64,000 nucleotides of DNA, from positions 5,018,778 to 5,082,777 of the forward strand of contig NW_004624848.1 of the NCBI RefSeq assembly GCF_000247695.1, given 5' to 3'. Positions 35,540-46,625 of the stretch are shown piece by piece. Source of the DNA: Heterocephalus glaber. Taxonomy: Eukaryota; Chordata; Mammalia; Rodentia; Bathyergidae. The position numbers were made by a program, and so were the translations under genes. Numbering within the stretch: the stretch's first letter is position 1; every line of letters begins with the position of its first letter. A model generated the notes under the pieces. That model searched no databases. It was not told where the DNA came from and worked only from the letters and a program-made list of their open reading frames with translations.

Positions 35540-35690
35540 TCTGCCTAGATTCCATGGTGTGTTGGAAACAATGTTTAAGTAAGTCTGAATTTAAATCCAC
35601 TAACCCTGGCTTGGCCATTCCCTAGGTCTATGATTTTAGAAGAAGAGTATTTTTCTGCCTCTGAGGCAATCATGCTTATTTTTTCCCTTA
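35540..35690 (+). repeat. Possible MIR SINE, sense
   Basis: 'taagtctgaatttaaatcca', then 'ctggcttggccattccctag' and 'ttctgcctctgaggc', follows the MIR core order (GGATTTGAATCC, TGGCTCTGCCACTTACTAG, CTGTGCCTCAG). It is strongly diverged, as expected for this ancient tRNA-derived SINE. Confidence 0.45.
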
Positions 35691-37260
35691 ATCTAAAAAT
35701 ATGGTAAATTTCCACATTAGATGTCTTGATAAGTCATTCTGAAATTCTACCTACAAACCCTAGTGATCTTGATATATTTGGAATAAGATTCTGGATTTAA
35801 TATGCAAGGTTATCAAAATGATTTCCCTTTATATTAATAAGGCGAGATAGGAATTAATACAGTGAGACTCGCATATGTAATATGCTTCTTTTATACAGTC
35901 CTCCAGTTTTAGTATAAAGAGTATGTAAATTAGATAAGTGAATCTGGTAGATGTCCCTTCTTTTGTTCACTGAAAAAATGTAAGACAAAGATTAATAATT
36001 ATTTACTCTTTGAAGTTTTAGAAAAATTAGATTGTGTTTGTGTATAGAATTTTGCTTATATACAACTGCTCCCATTTTAAAGTTTTTACGTCTTGAATTA
36101 ATTTTGTCACACAGTTACCTAAAAATATGTCTGTACAGAAGTAATATTTGCAAATTTAGGTTCTTGGAGTATTTTAATATTTTTCCTATAACTTTTCAAT
36201 TCCAAATGTACATGTAGATTAATACCTTATATTGGTAGGTTTCTGGTTTTGGTTTGCTCATTATGCTTCGCTTTCACTTTGGTTAATCTAATGGTTTCTT
36301 TTCCTATCCTAATTTTCAAGGGAATACATTTTTGTATTTTCTATTTTGGGGGCTGGTATTTCTCTTCCCTAATTCACCAAAGGTATGCATATATTTTAAT
36401 AGCTTCTTGATTTGAATGTTAGTTACTTAATTTTTTGTTTCTTTTTATATATAGAAGGTACAAATTGTTCTTAGGTAATAATATATCTGCTTCCTTACAT
36501 TTTGAGATGTAATGACTTCATTGTTACCTAGTTCTTCCTTTCCATCATAACTTATATATGATTTGTGAACATATTTTCAGTTTTAAAATGTGGTATGATT
36601 GTGTTTTGACAATATGAGTTTTAATCAAAATGTCTAGTTTTGTTACAGTGCAAACAGAGAATATGACACAGATTGTGGAATTTCTTGAACTGTCCTTTCT
36701 TGACTACAGGTGTCAAGGTTTACAAATGTTCCATGTTTGCTTTATTTTTTATTAGTATGTGTTCATGGCATGTAATGAATATATTCATCACACAGAGCTG
36801 GTGCAGAAACATAATGAATCCATCTTTTTCACTTGTCTTCTTTTTATCTGCAAAAGGACTATTCAAATAAATGCAAATTTTTGTTGGATTAATGTTTTCT
36901 CTGTACCTATTGTATCAAACTATTTAATCATATTTTCTTCTATATTTTCATTTATTTCCTGTCTGCTCAAGGTATCATTTTTTGGACAATTTAAACCTTT
37001 GTTGTTAGAGAAATGTTGAACATTGATATATTTTGTGATTCTTTACTAACTATAATGTAATATCTGTTTCTGTCTTAAATCTTCATACTATCATATTGTT
37101 ATGGAAACTATTTTGGTCAGTATTTGCATGCTGTACTGTTTTCCTTATTTCTTCATTTTCAGTATTTCTCATCTTATTATAGAACACTATCCAGCATATT
37201 ACGTATAAGTGAATTTTTATGGCCAATATGAAAATCTCAGTCTATAGTCTAATTAGCACT
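35691..37260. other. AT-rich non-coding, partly possible L1
   Basis: T-rich plus strand with no gene. The style resembles antisense L1 5' or ORF2 sequence, especially 36240-37260, but I found no diagnostic phrase. Open frames up to 86 codons are accidental. Confidence 0.35.
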
Positions 37261-37900
37261 TAGGTTAACTACTCTCACTATTAACGCCATGTATAACCCT
37301 AAGACAGGCTCCTACAGTGAACTGTAGCTGCTCTCTTCAAGTCTGAAAGTATATTTACTGAATTTTTGGCAAGCAACTGACTGAATAATAAAATGAGCAT
37401 GTGCTTCAAAAGCTATAATGTACCAGAATAGGAAGATTCAAATGTATATACCAAAAGCAACAAATCTTCAAACATGACTACTATAATCGTGTGCCCAGTT
37501 TATACTATCAAAGTGAAGTATGAAATTTAGATTCTTTTAAACTTCATTTTCTGCTCTCTACAACAATTGAGGCCCTTGCTTTGTATGTTTGCATAAAAAT
37601 GCTGTCTATTGGTTTTACTAGATCAAGAACTTATTCATTTAACAAATAGTGAATATTCTATTAGTTACACAACTCCATTCTAGGCATTGTGTATCAGTCA
37701 GGACCTGCAATAAGCACTAGGGATTCTCTGGGGAAATATTTGTGAGATGAGCCATGGAGGGAGCTGAGGAAGTGGGGTGGGTCTAAGACGGGGTGCAGGT
37801 TTGACACCTGGAATTGAAGGAAGGAGGGAAAGAAGGTGGACTGCAGGGCACCCTCCCAGCATAGCTCAGCATGCAAACCTCTCAAATTTTGCGATATGCA
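37261..37900. other. Unique sequence with a possible LTR fragment
   Basis: 'gtgtatcagtcaggacctgc' at 37690 and the purine-rich 37740-37860 weakly resemble the start of an antisense LTR. Otherwise no feature. Confidence 0.3.
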
Positions 37901-38690
37901 CAAAGTGCCTTGCTAGGATTTTGACAGAATGCTGGTCATTCAACACAATAACATTGGATCTAGACATCACATTGGAAAAAATTGGTATCCTAGTGATGTT
38001 GAGCAATTCTATGAATGGACATCAAATATTTGTCAATTTATTTATAGCTCTGGTATCTTCCATCAAACTCTCATAATTTCCCTCATATTGGACCTTATGC
38101 AGATTTTGTTACATTTACACCTAATTATTGTTAGTGATTTCAAATTATAATTTTCCATTGCTGGTGTAAGAAAATAACTGAGTTTTGAATATTAGCCCGG
38201 TATACTGCAATATTTCCACAATTGCTTATTAGTTTCCAGAGATTTTTGTTGATGTTTTGGGATTTTCTATATAGAAAAATGACACTTTGCTCCTCTCTTT
38301 TGCAATATGTATAAATTTTATTTCAATTCTTTATTGTATTGCCTTAGGATTTTTTGTAAAATATAAAGTAGGAGAAATGATATATTCTTGCTTTGTTCTG
38401 TATTTCAAGGTAAAAATATGTAATATTTAATTATTAAATATGTAAGTCATAGTTCTTTATAGATGTTCTTTATCATGCTGAGAAAGTTCCCATTCATTTT
38501 AATTAGCTGAGAATATTTTTTTATCATGAATGAGTGCTGAAACTTGTTAAATGAGTTTCCATATTTATTGAAATCATTATATGATTTTTCTTATTTGTTA
38601 CAATAGAATGCATTGATTTTCACATGTTGAAACAGATTTATATGCTTGCAAAATTTTTATTATGAATAGTAGTTATTTTTACATATTTTG
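37901..38690 (-). mobile_element. Old L1 ORF2, antisense (first part)
   Basis: 'atgacactttgctcctctc', then 'ttatttcaattctttattg', 'atattcttgctttgttctg', 'ttatcatgctgagaaagttc', 'catgaatgagtgctgaaact' and 'tgaaatcattatatgatttt', matches the antisense reverse-transcriptase region of L1 in order. No frame is intact. The same L1 probably resumes at 39775 after two LTR insertions. Confidence 0.75.
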
Positions 38691-38829
38691 GTATGACATG
38701 AATATTGTATTGAATTTGCATATATGTTCACGATCTCCACACCTTTCCAAATTCTTCCCACAAGCCATTTCCAAAAGCTTCTGAGCCACATGGGCAGTTG
38801 GTGTCACAGCAGTGACCCCACTCCTGGTA

Positions 38830-39300
38830 CCTAAATCTGTTTTAGTTACTTTTCTCTTTGATAAAACAAAATACCTGACGTCCACATGTTTAGGGATCAA
38901 GAATTTATTTTGGCCTGGTTTGTAGAGGTTTCAGTCCATAGGTGGCTATGGGTGTCATATTACCCATAGGAAGGGTGGATGACAAAGCGGCATTGCTGAG
39001 GAGAAATAGTTCATCACACAGTAGGCAGAAGGCAGCAAGGCAGGGACCCTGCCTTCTTTTGGTCTCTTTATGAATTCCACACAAGCTACGAGCTTATTTA
39101 TTGATGCCACTCACAAACAGGCTGGATCTCCTATTATGCACACACAAAACTGTGCTAAACTAATGTATTTATCAAATAAATCCATAATTAATCCATATTC
39201 ACACACCCTAGATCTACACACTTCTGAACATCCCCACCTAAGCGTACATGAGGCTTTGGGGGAACATCTAGTTGCAAGCCATAACTAAGATTAACATTTG
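38830..39300 (-). mobile_element. MaLR-like LTR, antisense
   Basis: 'ttttagttacttttctcttt', 'aaacaaaatacctgacg', 'aatttattttggcctggttt' and 'gtagaggtttcagtccatag' open it. A CATTGCTGAGG block and 'aggcagaaggcagcaaggca' follow. It closes with 'gaggctttgggggaacatct' and '...caagccataac'. It shares the phrase 'gtttgtagaggtttcagtcc' exactly with the antisense LTR at 50085, showing one family. Confidence 0.75.
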
Positions 39301-39399
39301 AGTTGAAAGACTGAACAATGCAGAAAGTAGGTGGATTTTCCCAGAGTAGATAGACATTATCCAATAGATTAAAGGCCTAGAAAATGAATTTTTAAAGAA

Positions 39400-39770
39400 G
39401 AGAAAAATTGAATTATCTCTCTTCCTGAATGCTTGAACAGAACAATGAACTTGGTGCTCCAGGTTCTCAGGCCTGCAGAGTGACTGAAGTCTGCACTAGT
39501 GATTCCCTGGCTCTCAGGCATTTGAAGTTCACCACCAGATTTCCTAGAAGTCCAGCTTGCAGATGACAAAATGAGGGATCATTCATATCCACAAGCAAAG
39601 GAATTGCATGAGCCCACAATAGTTTATAATAAATCATATATATCATATAGATAAACCACATATATTATATGTAAGTCATATATTATATATCATATATATA
39701 TATACAAATATATTATAAGGAGTCTTCTATTGGTTCTGTTTCTCTAGAAAAACCTAATACAGCCTGATTA
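39400..39770 (+). mobile_element. LTR (MaLR/ERVL-type), sense, with internal TA tract
   Basis: 'ggtgctccaggttctcaggc', 'ctagaagtccagcttgcag', then 'attgcatgagcccacaatag' and '...tttataataaatcatata' lead into a TA-rich stretch (39640-39715). It closes with 'ctattggttctgtttctcta' and 'gaaaaacctaatacag'. The ordered words (lead-in, AATAAAT, TA microsatellite, GTTCTGTTTCTCT end) are those of a common mammalian LTR. It is opposite in orientation to the LTR beside it. Confidence 0.65.
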
Positions 39771-39774
39771 GATT

Positions 39775-41150
39775 TTCATCTTATTGATCTTTCAAAAGCA
39801 CTGACATTTGGTCACGTTGATATTCTCTATTTTTGCCTGTTTACAGTTTTATTGATATCTGCTCTAGTCTGTATTATTTATTATTTTCTGCTTATTTGAG
39901 ATTCAATATTATTCATTCTCTAGTTGGAAATGCAGGTTATAGACTTTAGATCTTTCTGTCTTTAAATGTATGTGTGCTATAAATGCTATAAATTTACCTC
40001 TAAGCATTCCTATTGCTGCACCACAAATTTTTGATGCATTGATTTTCATTTAGCTCAAAATATTTTAGAATTTCATCTGACACTTCTTTCCTCATGTGTT
40101 ATTTGTAAATATGCTTTATAAATTCACACGTTTTAGGGCTTTTCAATTCTATACCAATTATTTATTTACAGTTTAATTCCACTGTGGTCTGAGCATACAC
40201 TCTGTATGGTTTTTATTCTTTTAGATTTTTTGTGTTTCTTTTTCCCAGATCATTTTCTGTATTAATATGACTTTGTGGTACATAATGTTTACATCCCTTG
40301 TGTGGAGTTGGCACATGTACATAACACATCTTCATTCCTTTTGTCATCCCTTTTTTCTTCCTCCTCCCTCCATCTCTTAATATTCTTCCTTTTTTGTACA
40401 TGTTTGCAGAGTATAATGTTTATATTCCTTGTACAGAGTAAGCACATTGATATGTTACTCTGTTTTAATTTGATAATATGTGTTTTGTGTCCAAAAGCAT
40501 GGATGTTCTTGGTGACTGTTCTGCATTGGCTGGAAAATGTGTATATTTTGCTGTTATTTGATGGCATATTCTATAATCACCAATTAAAACTAGTTTATTA
40601 ATTTTGCTGTTCAGTTTAACAATGTCCTTACTCATTTTCTGCCTGCTTTTCTGTCAGTTACTGATAGAGGTGTGTTAAAGCCACCAGATATAATAATGCA
40701 CTTGTGGATTTATTTGTTACAGTTTTTCCAGTTTCCGACTCTTCTCTTCTTTGCATTTTATTAGGGGAAGTTTTTACTGACAAGGCTCCGTGCTCTGTGA
40801 CACTTTGCACAGCTGTGTCTAGTCTACTGATGAGCCCATCAAAGGCATTCCTCATTTCTAGCACAGCAATTTTGATTTCTACCCTTTCTTCTTGATTCTT
40901 CCATAAATTCTCCTTCCAACTTTTCATTAGCCATAGTCTTGCATGTTATCTGTTTTTCCATTAAAGCTCGTGTCATGCCACTCATAACTATTTTTGATTC
41001 TCTGTCCTTCTAATTCTTGTTCTAGTCTTGGTTTTTTTCTTCCAATTGTCCTTTGCTTGTCTGTTGGGGTGCCTTGTTATTTTTTATTGAGAGCTGAAAA
41101 TGATGTATCTGGTAATAGGAACTCAGATAATTAGGCTTTTAACATGACAT
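39775..41150 (-). mobile_element. Old L1 ORF2 and 5' part, antisense (continuation)
   Basis: 'cttattgatctttcaaaagc', 'aaatgctataaatttacctc', 'attgctgcaccacaaattt', 'ccactgtggtctgagcatac', 'gtatattttgctgttatttg' and 'gtgttaaagccaccagatat' give the antisense ORF2 order. After 40840 come upstream L1 words ('ttattgagagctgaaaatga'). A 108-codon plus frame and its partners are by-products. Confidence 0.8.
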
Positions 41151-42000
41151 TTCATATTAATCTGAACAATAACTGAACGGTGATTAGTGTCTGGTACAGC
41201 TACGACTCTGGTCTGTTTGCTGTTATTTTTCTTCCCTTTGTGTATGAGTTTCCCTAAGAACTTCATTAAAACACTGCTATTGTATCAGTGCTTTTCCCCC
41301 CTGGGGTAAGTAAGCGTTGCAAAAGGAAAGCTTTTTGTAACCTTCTGACCAAACTTCAGTTTATATTTTTTATTGGCCTTACTCCTTAGGCTGTGACCTT
41401 TAGAAGCATTTCTTGGTCTTTTTAGTCATTCATTGCTCCTCCTGCTGTGTCAGGAGGCCGAGGGTACGCCATCATCTAATTGCTCTTCCTGGGACCAGGT
41501 CAGAGCAGGTTGAGAGTTTCCTAGCAAGGGCAGTCATTGTTAGGAAGAACTCCACGATGCATGGCAGAGTGATTACTTTAACCTGGGCATAACTAAAAAG
41601 TGCATTTCATTACCCTCTGCTTGCCCAGGAGCAAGGAGGAATTTTTCTTCTATCTTCACTGTGAGAGCCTGGTGAGGCTCATGGTCGTAAATCCCAGGAA
41701 AATTGTCAGGACTCTAAGACTGTGCCCACAGCAATGTTTAACTCTGAAGTCAGCCTCACTCCTCTTCCAGTAAATCTTCCTTAGCTCTAACGTGTTCCCT
41801 CCAGTTTGGAGCCTCAGGGGTTTTGCTCCCATGAGCTGGTCTGAGTTGTCTCAGACTTTGTCTTTCCTATTGTCAGTGAGATAGTTTGCACTCTAACTTC
41901 AACTTTCTGATGGATCCAAGAAAAGCTGATTTCTAGTTTGGTCAGCTTTTTTCTTTCTAAGAATGGGAATGATGACTTACAAGATACATATATCTTGGAG
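41151..42000 (-). mobile_element. Possible L1 5' region, antisense
   Basis: Co-linear with the preceding L1, and containing text such as 'gcatttcttggtctttttag' that would fit the 5' UTR of an old L1. Confidence is limited because 5' regions vary strongly between subfamilies. Confidence 0.4.
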
Positions 42001-42635
42001 CTAAAACAAGAAATCCATTTATTTAATGTTAATAATTGTTAAATATTGTGGCTTTGCTAGAAGAGCACAAAATATCAACTTAATATTTAAAGTCTCTCCT
42101 GTGTATTAAAGTATGTTGTTATATGATGCAGAATTAATGGGGCCAAGCAGAACAAATAAAATTACTTACTTCAGTTTTTCTCTGTGGAAACACCCTTCGG
42201 AAGCATCAACCCTCATCGAAGTAGGATGTTGGCTATCATATACATAGTTTATAAAGTTTGCCTGCTTTAAACAGAGTCAACAAACAATCAATCCTTGAGC
42301 CGTGCTTATGTCTCATCTCCCTTTGTATCCTAGTTGCTAGTAGAATGCTAGCATATGGAATATATGGAAGGTTGAAACATTCACTTGTTCAATTAGAAGA
42401 TACCAGGGTAAAGACTATGTCTTAAACGTCTTCATGTTCTACTCTTTCCTAATAAAAAATTGCTACATGAGTCATCAACAAATATTGGATAAATTCTACA
42501 TGTATGAACAGATAAATATTATTTTCTTCCTTTCTTCTGTTAATGTTATCCTGTTGTATAAGGAACACAATAGATATTCTTGTGTTACTGGATGATGGAT
42601 CCTTAGGAAATGTTTTTCAGGTTCAGGTCATCTGA
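42001..42635. other. AT-rich unique sequence
   Basis: No gene or clear repeat. Confidence 0.4.
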
Positions 42636-42639
42636 ACAA

Positions 42640-44500
42640 AGAACTAGGCAAGACACTCAGTAAAGGTAGCAGGGAGGTGGGTTTATTGGAGGTGGGAAAG
42701 AAGTATGCTCTGCTGCATGACAGAGGGCTGGTAAACAGACCCTCAGTGGGACAAACATAAAAGGAAGGGGAATTCTGATTCTGAAATTCCTGGATTTGCT
42801 TCTTCCTCTTGCAAATAAGGCATCAGGGTGGTTTTCCTATCAAAAATTCATTTGGCCCAGCATCAAATTTTATTGCTAGGTTGAGGAGATAGAGAAGGAA
42901 TAGGTCAGAGTATTTTCTGGTCTGTCTTAAAAGGTGGACTCTGAAAAATCCAGCATTTAGAGAGATTATTTTCCATGCTATTATTTGGGAGAAGTTTTCT
43001 AGAGGTTTTTTCTCCATGCTCCCTTTGGAGAGGAAGGCAAAGGTAAGAGGGATATTAGATAAATTACCTGATAGCTACAGCCGCAGCATGATTACCCACC
43101 TTATGATTCCCATTAAAAGCAGGAGTCCCAAGACAGGTGCCCATTTGAACTGTGCTGGATCAGAGATCATTCATGACTTGCCTCATCTGCACTCAGAACA
43201 GTGCTGAAGTCTTGCATTTTGAAGACAAGCCTCAGATATTCCAGAGGTTTACAGGAGTAGCTTCCTTCTTTTGAATGGTCCTTTGCCTGAGGTTGTTGAG
43301 GTGGGACTGGCTTTACCTTAGAAAGGCAGCCAAGCTATTTCTGTCCTCGTTACGGGGCATGGTGAGGACCACTGAGAAGGAGCCCTTCCATTTGGATTTT
43401 AATTGGTTTGTAGCAGCCCTGTCTTTTCAGGTTTTAGTGAGTGCCGGTCTGCCAGAGCAGACAGCAGGTGGTTCCCGTGGGCCAAGGGCTGGCAGGACTT
43501 TGTTCTCATGTATGTACGTAGCCTATTGTACTTGGCCCAGGTTAATAAGGTACTGCAAGAACCTTGTGGCCTCTGGGCCTACTACCATATCAGACCATAA
43601 AAAGCCCTCCCACATGGCATCCCAAATGTGCTCATGTTTAGCCTGGTCTTGGCAGTGTTTTGAATCCTTGTGAGGCTATGGAAGTAATCAGAATCAAGAC
43701 TTGGAAGTCTCTTAGAAAGTTTTCCACAACTCATTCTAGAGTCTGGTTGGCTCTTTCAACCTTTCCGGAGGACTGGAGTCTCCATGCAGAATGGAGGTGG
43801 TAGTTTATTCCTAAATCCTTTGTCACACTCTAAGTTATTTGGGAGATAAAAGAAGGCCCACTATCACTCTGAAGGGGCTGGAGTTGTCGGTCCTGGAAGG
43901 TGATTTCTGTGAGAAGCACTTTGACTACCTACCTCTGCAGCTCTTTCTGAATGAGTAGGGATGGCCTCAGTCTAACCCATCAAGGTGCCAACAATTAGGA
44001 TTAATATTTGCTGAGGTCCCTCCTTACATGGTGGCACATGGGTAAAGTACAGGGTATGTTCCTCTGCACTGCACAGGTTCTAACAAAGGAGGTGGTATGG
44101 GCTTTCCAGGGTTATCATAGGCACAAAGTGAGGAAGCTTGGCAGACCAGGTGGGTGGGGCTAGTCCAGGTCCTGTGAAAATGTGAGTGGCTGTTTCCTAT
44201 TCAGCCTTGGTTGCCAACCGTATGGAAAGCATTATGCAGGGTTTGGAGATTTCCATTGTGTCCCTTGAGGAGCAACCAGCTTGTTTCCTAGATACCTCTT
44301 AAGTCTCATTTCAGTTCCTCTTTGTCCCATGGACCGTTTATTTTCCTGGAGGCTACAGAATGGTTTGAATGGTTCCTCAGGAACTGGGAATAAGAGGGGT
44401 CCTGGTACCTGAAGTTATGGATTAGATTCTCCCTCATGTGCATAAGCCAAGGGCATGCTGGTCCTACAAAACCTCAATTGGACCCGCAACACATTTAAAC
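42640..44500 (-). mobile_element. Class I endogenous retrovirus remnant, antisense
   Basis: The minus strand carries a decayed gammaretrovirus-like pol (integrase, see separate entry) between about 44200 and 43260. After it (43260-42820) come short frames including a hydrophobic stretch, WAPVLGLLLLMGIIRWVIM, possibly an envelope fragment. The low-coordinate end contains CCAATAAACCC (complement at about 42679-42689), a plausible LTR polyadenylation signal. No matching LTR was found at the other end, so the copy is truncated. gag, protease and most of RT were not recognised. Many stops and shifts show it is inactive. Confidence 0.7.
43260..44200 (-). pseudogene. pol: ERV1 pol integrase, broken
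   Basis: Conceptual minus-strand reading, with stops, gives integrase landmarks in order. VQCRGTYPVLYPCAT lies near 44080, then EAIPTHSERAAEV near 43950. LQSDSGPSFISQI (about 43850-43874) holds the second catalytic Asp. LQSSGKVERANQTLE (about 43738-43782) holds the catalytic Glu. A basic C-terminal segment lies near 43400. The position of the first catalytic Asp reads Gly, the Trp of the GWVEA-type motif is a stop codon, and further stops and frameshifts follow. This is an inactive fossil of a DDE integrase that would have joined viral DNA to host DNA. Confidence 0.75.
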
Positions 44501-44720
44501 TCTACTATGGAAAAACTCTCAGGTTCCTACAGATGTAAATAAAGAATAAAAATCACACTTTTTCTGATGGATCCCATGAACAGAGTTACCTTGGATCCTG
44601 TGTTGTGACAATATTTTAGTATCTGGTACCTCACTCAGTACTTATCTCATGCTTAATACATATTTGCACTTCTGAGAACACCCACCAACTAAGCATAAAT
44701 AATAACGTTACATGGAATGT
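44501..44720. other. Unique non-coding sequence
   Basis: No feature seen. Confidence 0.4.
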
Positions 44721-44723
44721 AAT

Positions 44724-44808
44724 TTGGGGATATAGCTCAGTGGTAGAGTACTCTTCTAACATGCCCGAGGCCCCTGGATTTGATCCTCAACTCTCCCTGA
44801 AACCATTT
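44724..44808 (+). mobile_element. tRNA-derived SINE (ID-like), sense
   Basis: 'tttggggatatagctcagtg' then 'gtagagtact' forms the A-box part, and 'tggatttgatcctcaactct' the B-box part. No proper poly(A) tail remains. GTAGAG after the A box differs from the fresh ID copy at 58663 (which has GTTCCA), so it belongs to another or older subfamily. Confidence 0.7.
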
Positions 44809-44867
44809 ATGTGGATGGTATACAAAACCTAAATGGCATAAAACAACACTTTACTTGAACTTTCTTT

Positions 44868-45700
44868 TTTTTTTCTTAAATTCTTTTATTGGTACATTGT
44901 AGGTATACAACACAATTACATTTCTCATTGGGAATTGTACCTTTACATAATGCATCTTGGTTCTTATTTTTTCCCTATTCCTAGCCCTCCCTTACCCCCT
45001 CCACCCTTCCCTATTAACAAAGACTTTGTTTCCATTTTTTCCCTCTTCTCATAGTTTTTCCTTTCTTTCCTTTCCCCTGCCCCTCCCACTACCCCTACCC
45101 CTTTGGACCTTTTCTTCCTATTTTGCATTATCTATTATTCATTCTAATCATTGGTACATTTTAGGTATACAATATAATGACATTCATCATTGGAAATTTG
45201 CACCTTTACATAGTCTCTCTTGGTTCTTATTTTTCACCCTTGCCCAGCCCTCCCTTCAATCCCTCCATTCCTCCCTATTTACAAAGATTTTGTTCCATTT
45301 TTTTCCATTTTCCCATATTAATCCATTCCCTTCTATCCTTTCCCCTAGCCCTCCCACTTCCTTCCCCTTTGCCCCTTTTCTTCCTATTTCACATGACCTG
45401 TTATACATTTTAGTCCTTATTTACACTTTCAGTTTCTCACACCAGAGAAACTATTTGGTATTTATACGTGTGTGTCCTATTTATTTCACTGAAGAGTATC
45501 ACCTCAATGTGCATCTGCTTAGCTATAAATGTCTCTAATTTCTCATTTTTTATGGCTGAGTAGTACTCCATTTTATAAAAAACCACATTTTCTTTACCCA
45601 GTCTCCAGTTGATGGGCATTTGGGCTGTTTCCAAGTTTTAGCTATCACAAACTGTGCTGCTATGAACATGGGCGCACTTTCTGATGGGGATGCGACATAT
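44868..45700 (-). mobile_element. L1 3' end with tandemly duplicated 3' UTR, antisense
   Basis: On the minus strand, ORF2p's C-terminus (45700 down to 45437) shows FIAAQFVIAKTWKQPKCPST and, after a frameshift, KMEYYSAIKNEKLETFIAKQ. Two consecutive copies of the purine-rich 3' UTR follow: unit A about 45420-45151, unit B about 45150-44889. Each begins at its low-coordinate end with TTGGTACATT, 262 bp apart. A T-run at 44867-44876 is the complement of the tail. The 193-codon plus frame here is only the pyrimidine strand of this 3' UTR. Confidence 0.88.
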
Positions 45701-46029
45701 TTCAGAATGTTCCTGTGCATTCCCATCTCTCTCATAAAAGCGAAATCTCCTCCAGCACTTTGAAGGGCCTGCTCACCCTCATCCTTCTCCTTCCCATGCC
45801 TGCTGTCCCTTGCACTTCCTCTCCTGGCACACCTTCTTCCTGAGCCCTGACTCACTGAGCTTGCAGCACAGGTGTATCTGATGCATCGCTGTCCAGCCCT
45901 TGCAATCACGGGTTTTGCTTCTTGTTTTGTTTTCTGGCTAGAATAATCTCTTTAAGTGACTTTCCCCTCCTTCCTCCCTGACTCCCCCTTGTCTCTGTTC
46001 CTTTATCCTTCTGTTTTTTCCTTCATTCC
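45701..46029. other. Non-coding, possibly L2
   Basis: C/T-rich text (CTCATCCTTCTCCTTCCC) could be the upstream part of the L2 at 46317, but no firm match was seen. The 119-codon minus frame crossing into the L1 is accidental. Confidence 0.3.
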
Positions 46030-46113
46030 TTTCTTACTTTTTGGGCTGGAGATTAAGCACAGTGTCTCTTGCATGCTTGAACACAGGCCTTACCATTGAG
46101 CTACACCCCTCTG
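46030..46113 (-). mobile_element. ID-like SINE fragment, antisense
   Basis: 'gctggagattaagcacagtg' and 'acacaggccttaccattgag' then 'ctacacccc' resemble the complement of a degraded tRNA-derived SINE (GAGCTACACCCC is the A-box side). A hAT MITE sits directly at its end. Confidence 0.45.
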
Positions 46114-46121
46114 CCCTAGAT

Positions 46122-46308
46122 CAGTGGTGGTGAACCTATGGCATGTGTGTTGCTTTCCTTTTAAGACAAAAATGTTAATGTATGAGTTGATTTTTTTAAA
46201 CTAAAACCTCAGCATTCAGGTTTAATTGCAGTGTTAGCACTTTATGATAAATAAGTGGGTTTTGGGTTGCAGTTTGAGCACATGTCGCTAAAAGGTTTGC
46301 CATCACTA
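46122..46308. mobile_element. hAT-type MITE with perfect 8-bp target duplication
   Basis: A 187-bp element with terminal inverted repeats: left CAGTGGTGGTGAACC, right GGTTTGCCATCACTA, whose complement is TAGTGATGGCAAACC. It is flanked on both sides by CCCTAGAT (46114-46121 and 46309-46316), a perfect 8-bp target duplication, the hallmark of hAT transposition. It has no coding capacity. The termini resemble the hAT group including OposCharlie/SPIN-type elements, some of which spread between vertebrates by horizontal transfer. That family link is recall and needs a search. Confidence 0.85.
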
Positions 46309-46316
46309 CCCTAGAT

Positions 46317-46625
46317 GACCTTCAATATTCCAGTGTATCTTCCTGGCGTCTCTTCACTGTCATCCTACTCTATTTTGATAAGCATAGCCCATCTTCCATT
46401 AGCTCATCTCTGTATTAACGTTCTCCATGGCATTTATCCTTATGTGATACATTAGGAAGTTTGTTACCTATTATGTCCTTGCCTTTCTCAATTAAGTCCA
46501 AAGCTCTATGGGAGCAAGGAGCTTTGAGTGTTTTGTTCACTTCTATATCCCAGAACCTAGAAGTCTTTCTGGCACATAGTAGGAATTTTACATGTATCTG
46601 TGGTGTGAATGATTGAATCTGTGAA
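46317..46625 (+). mobile_element. L2 3' end, sense
   Basis: 'caaagctctatgggagcaag', 'ttttgttcacttctatatcc', 'cagaacctagaagtctttct' and 'ggcacatagtaggaatttta', with 'tgaatgattgaat', is the L2 3' end in order (CTCCATGAGGGC, TTGTTCACTGCTGTATCCC, GGCACATAGTAGG, TGAATGAATGA). It is an ancient CR1-group retrotransposon remnant. Confidence 0.75.

Noticed and set aside
44957..45538. 193-codon plus-strand open frame rich in Pro, Phe, Ser and Leu
   Set aside because: It is the pyrimidine strand of the duplicated L1 3' UTR, where stop codons are rare.
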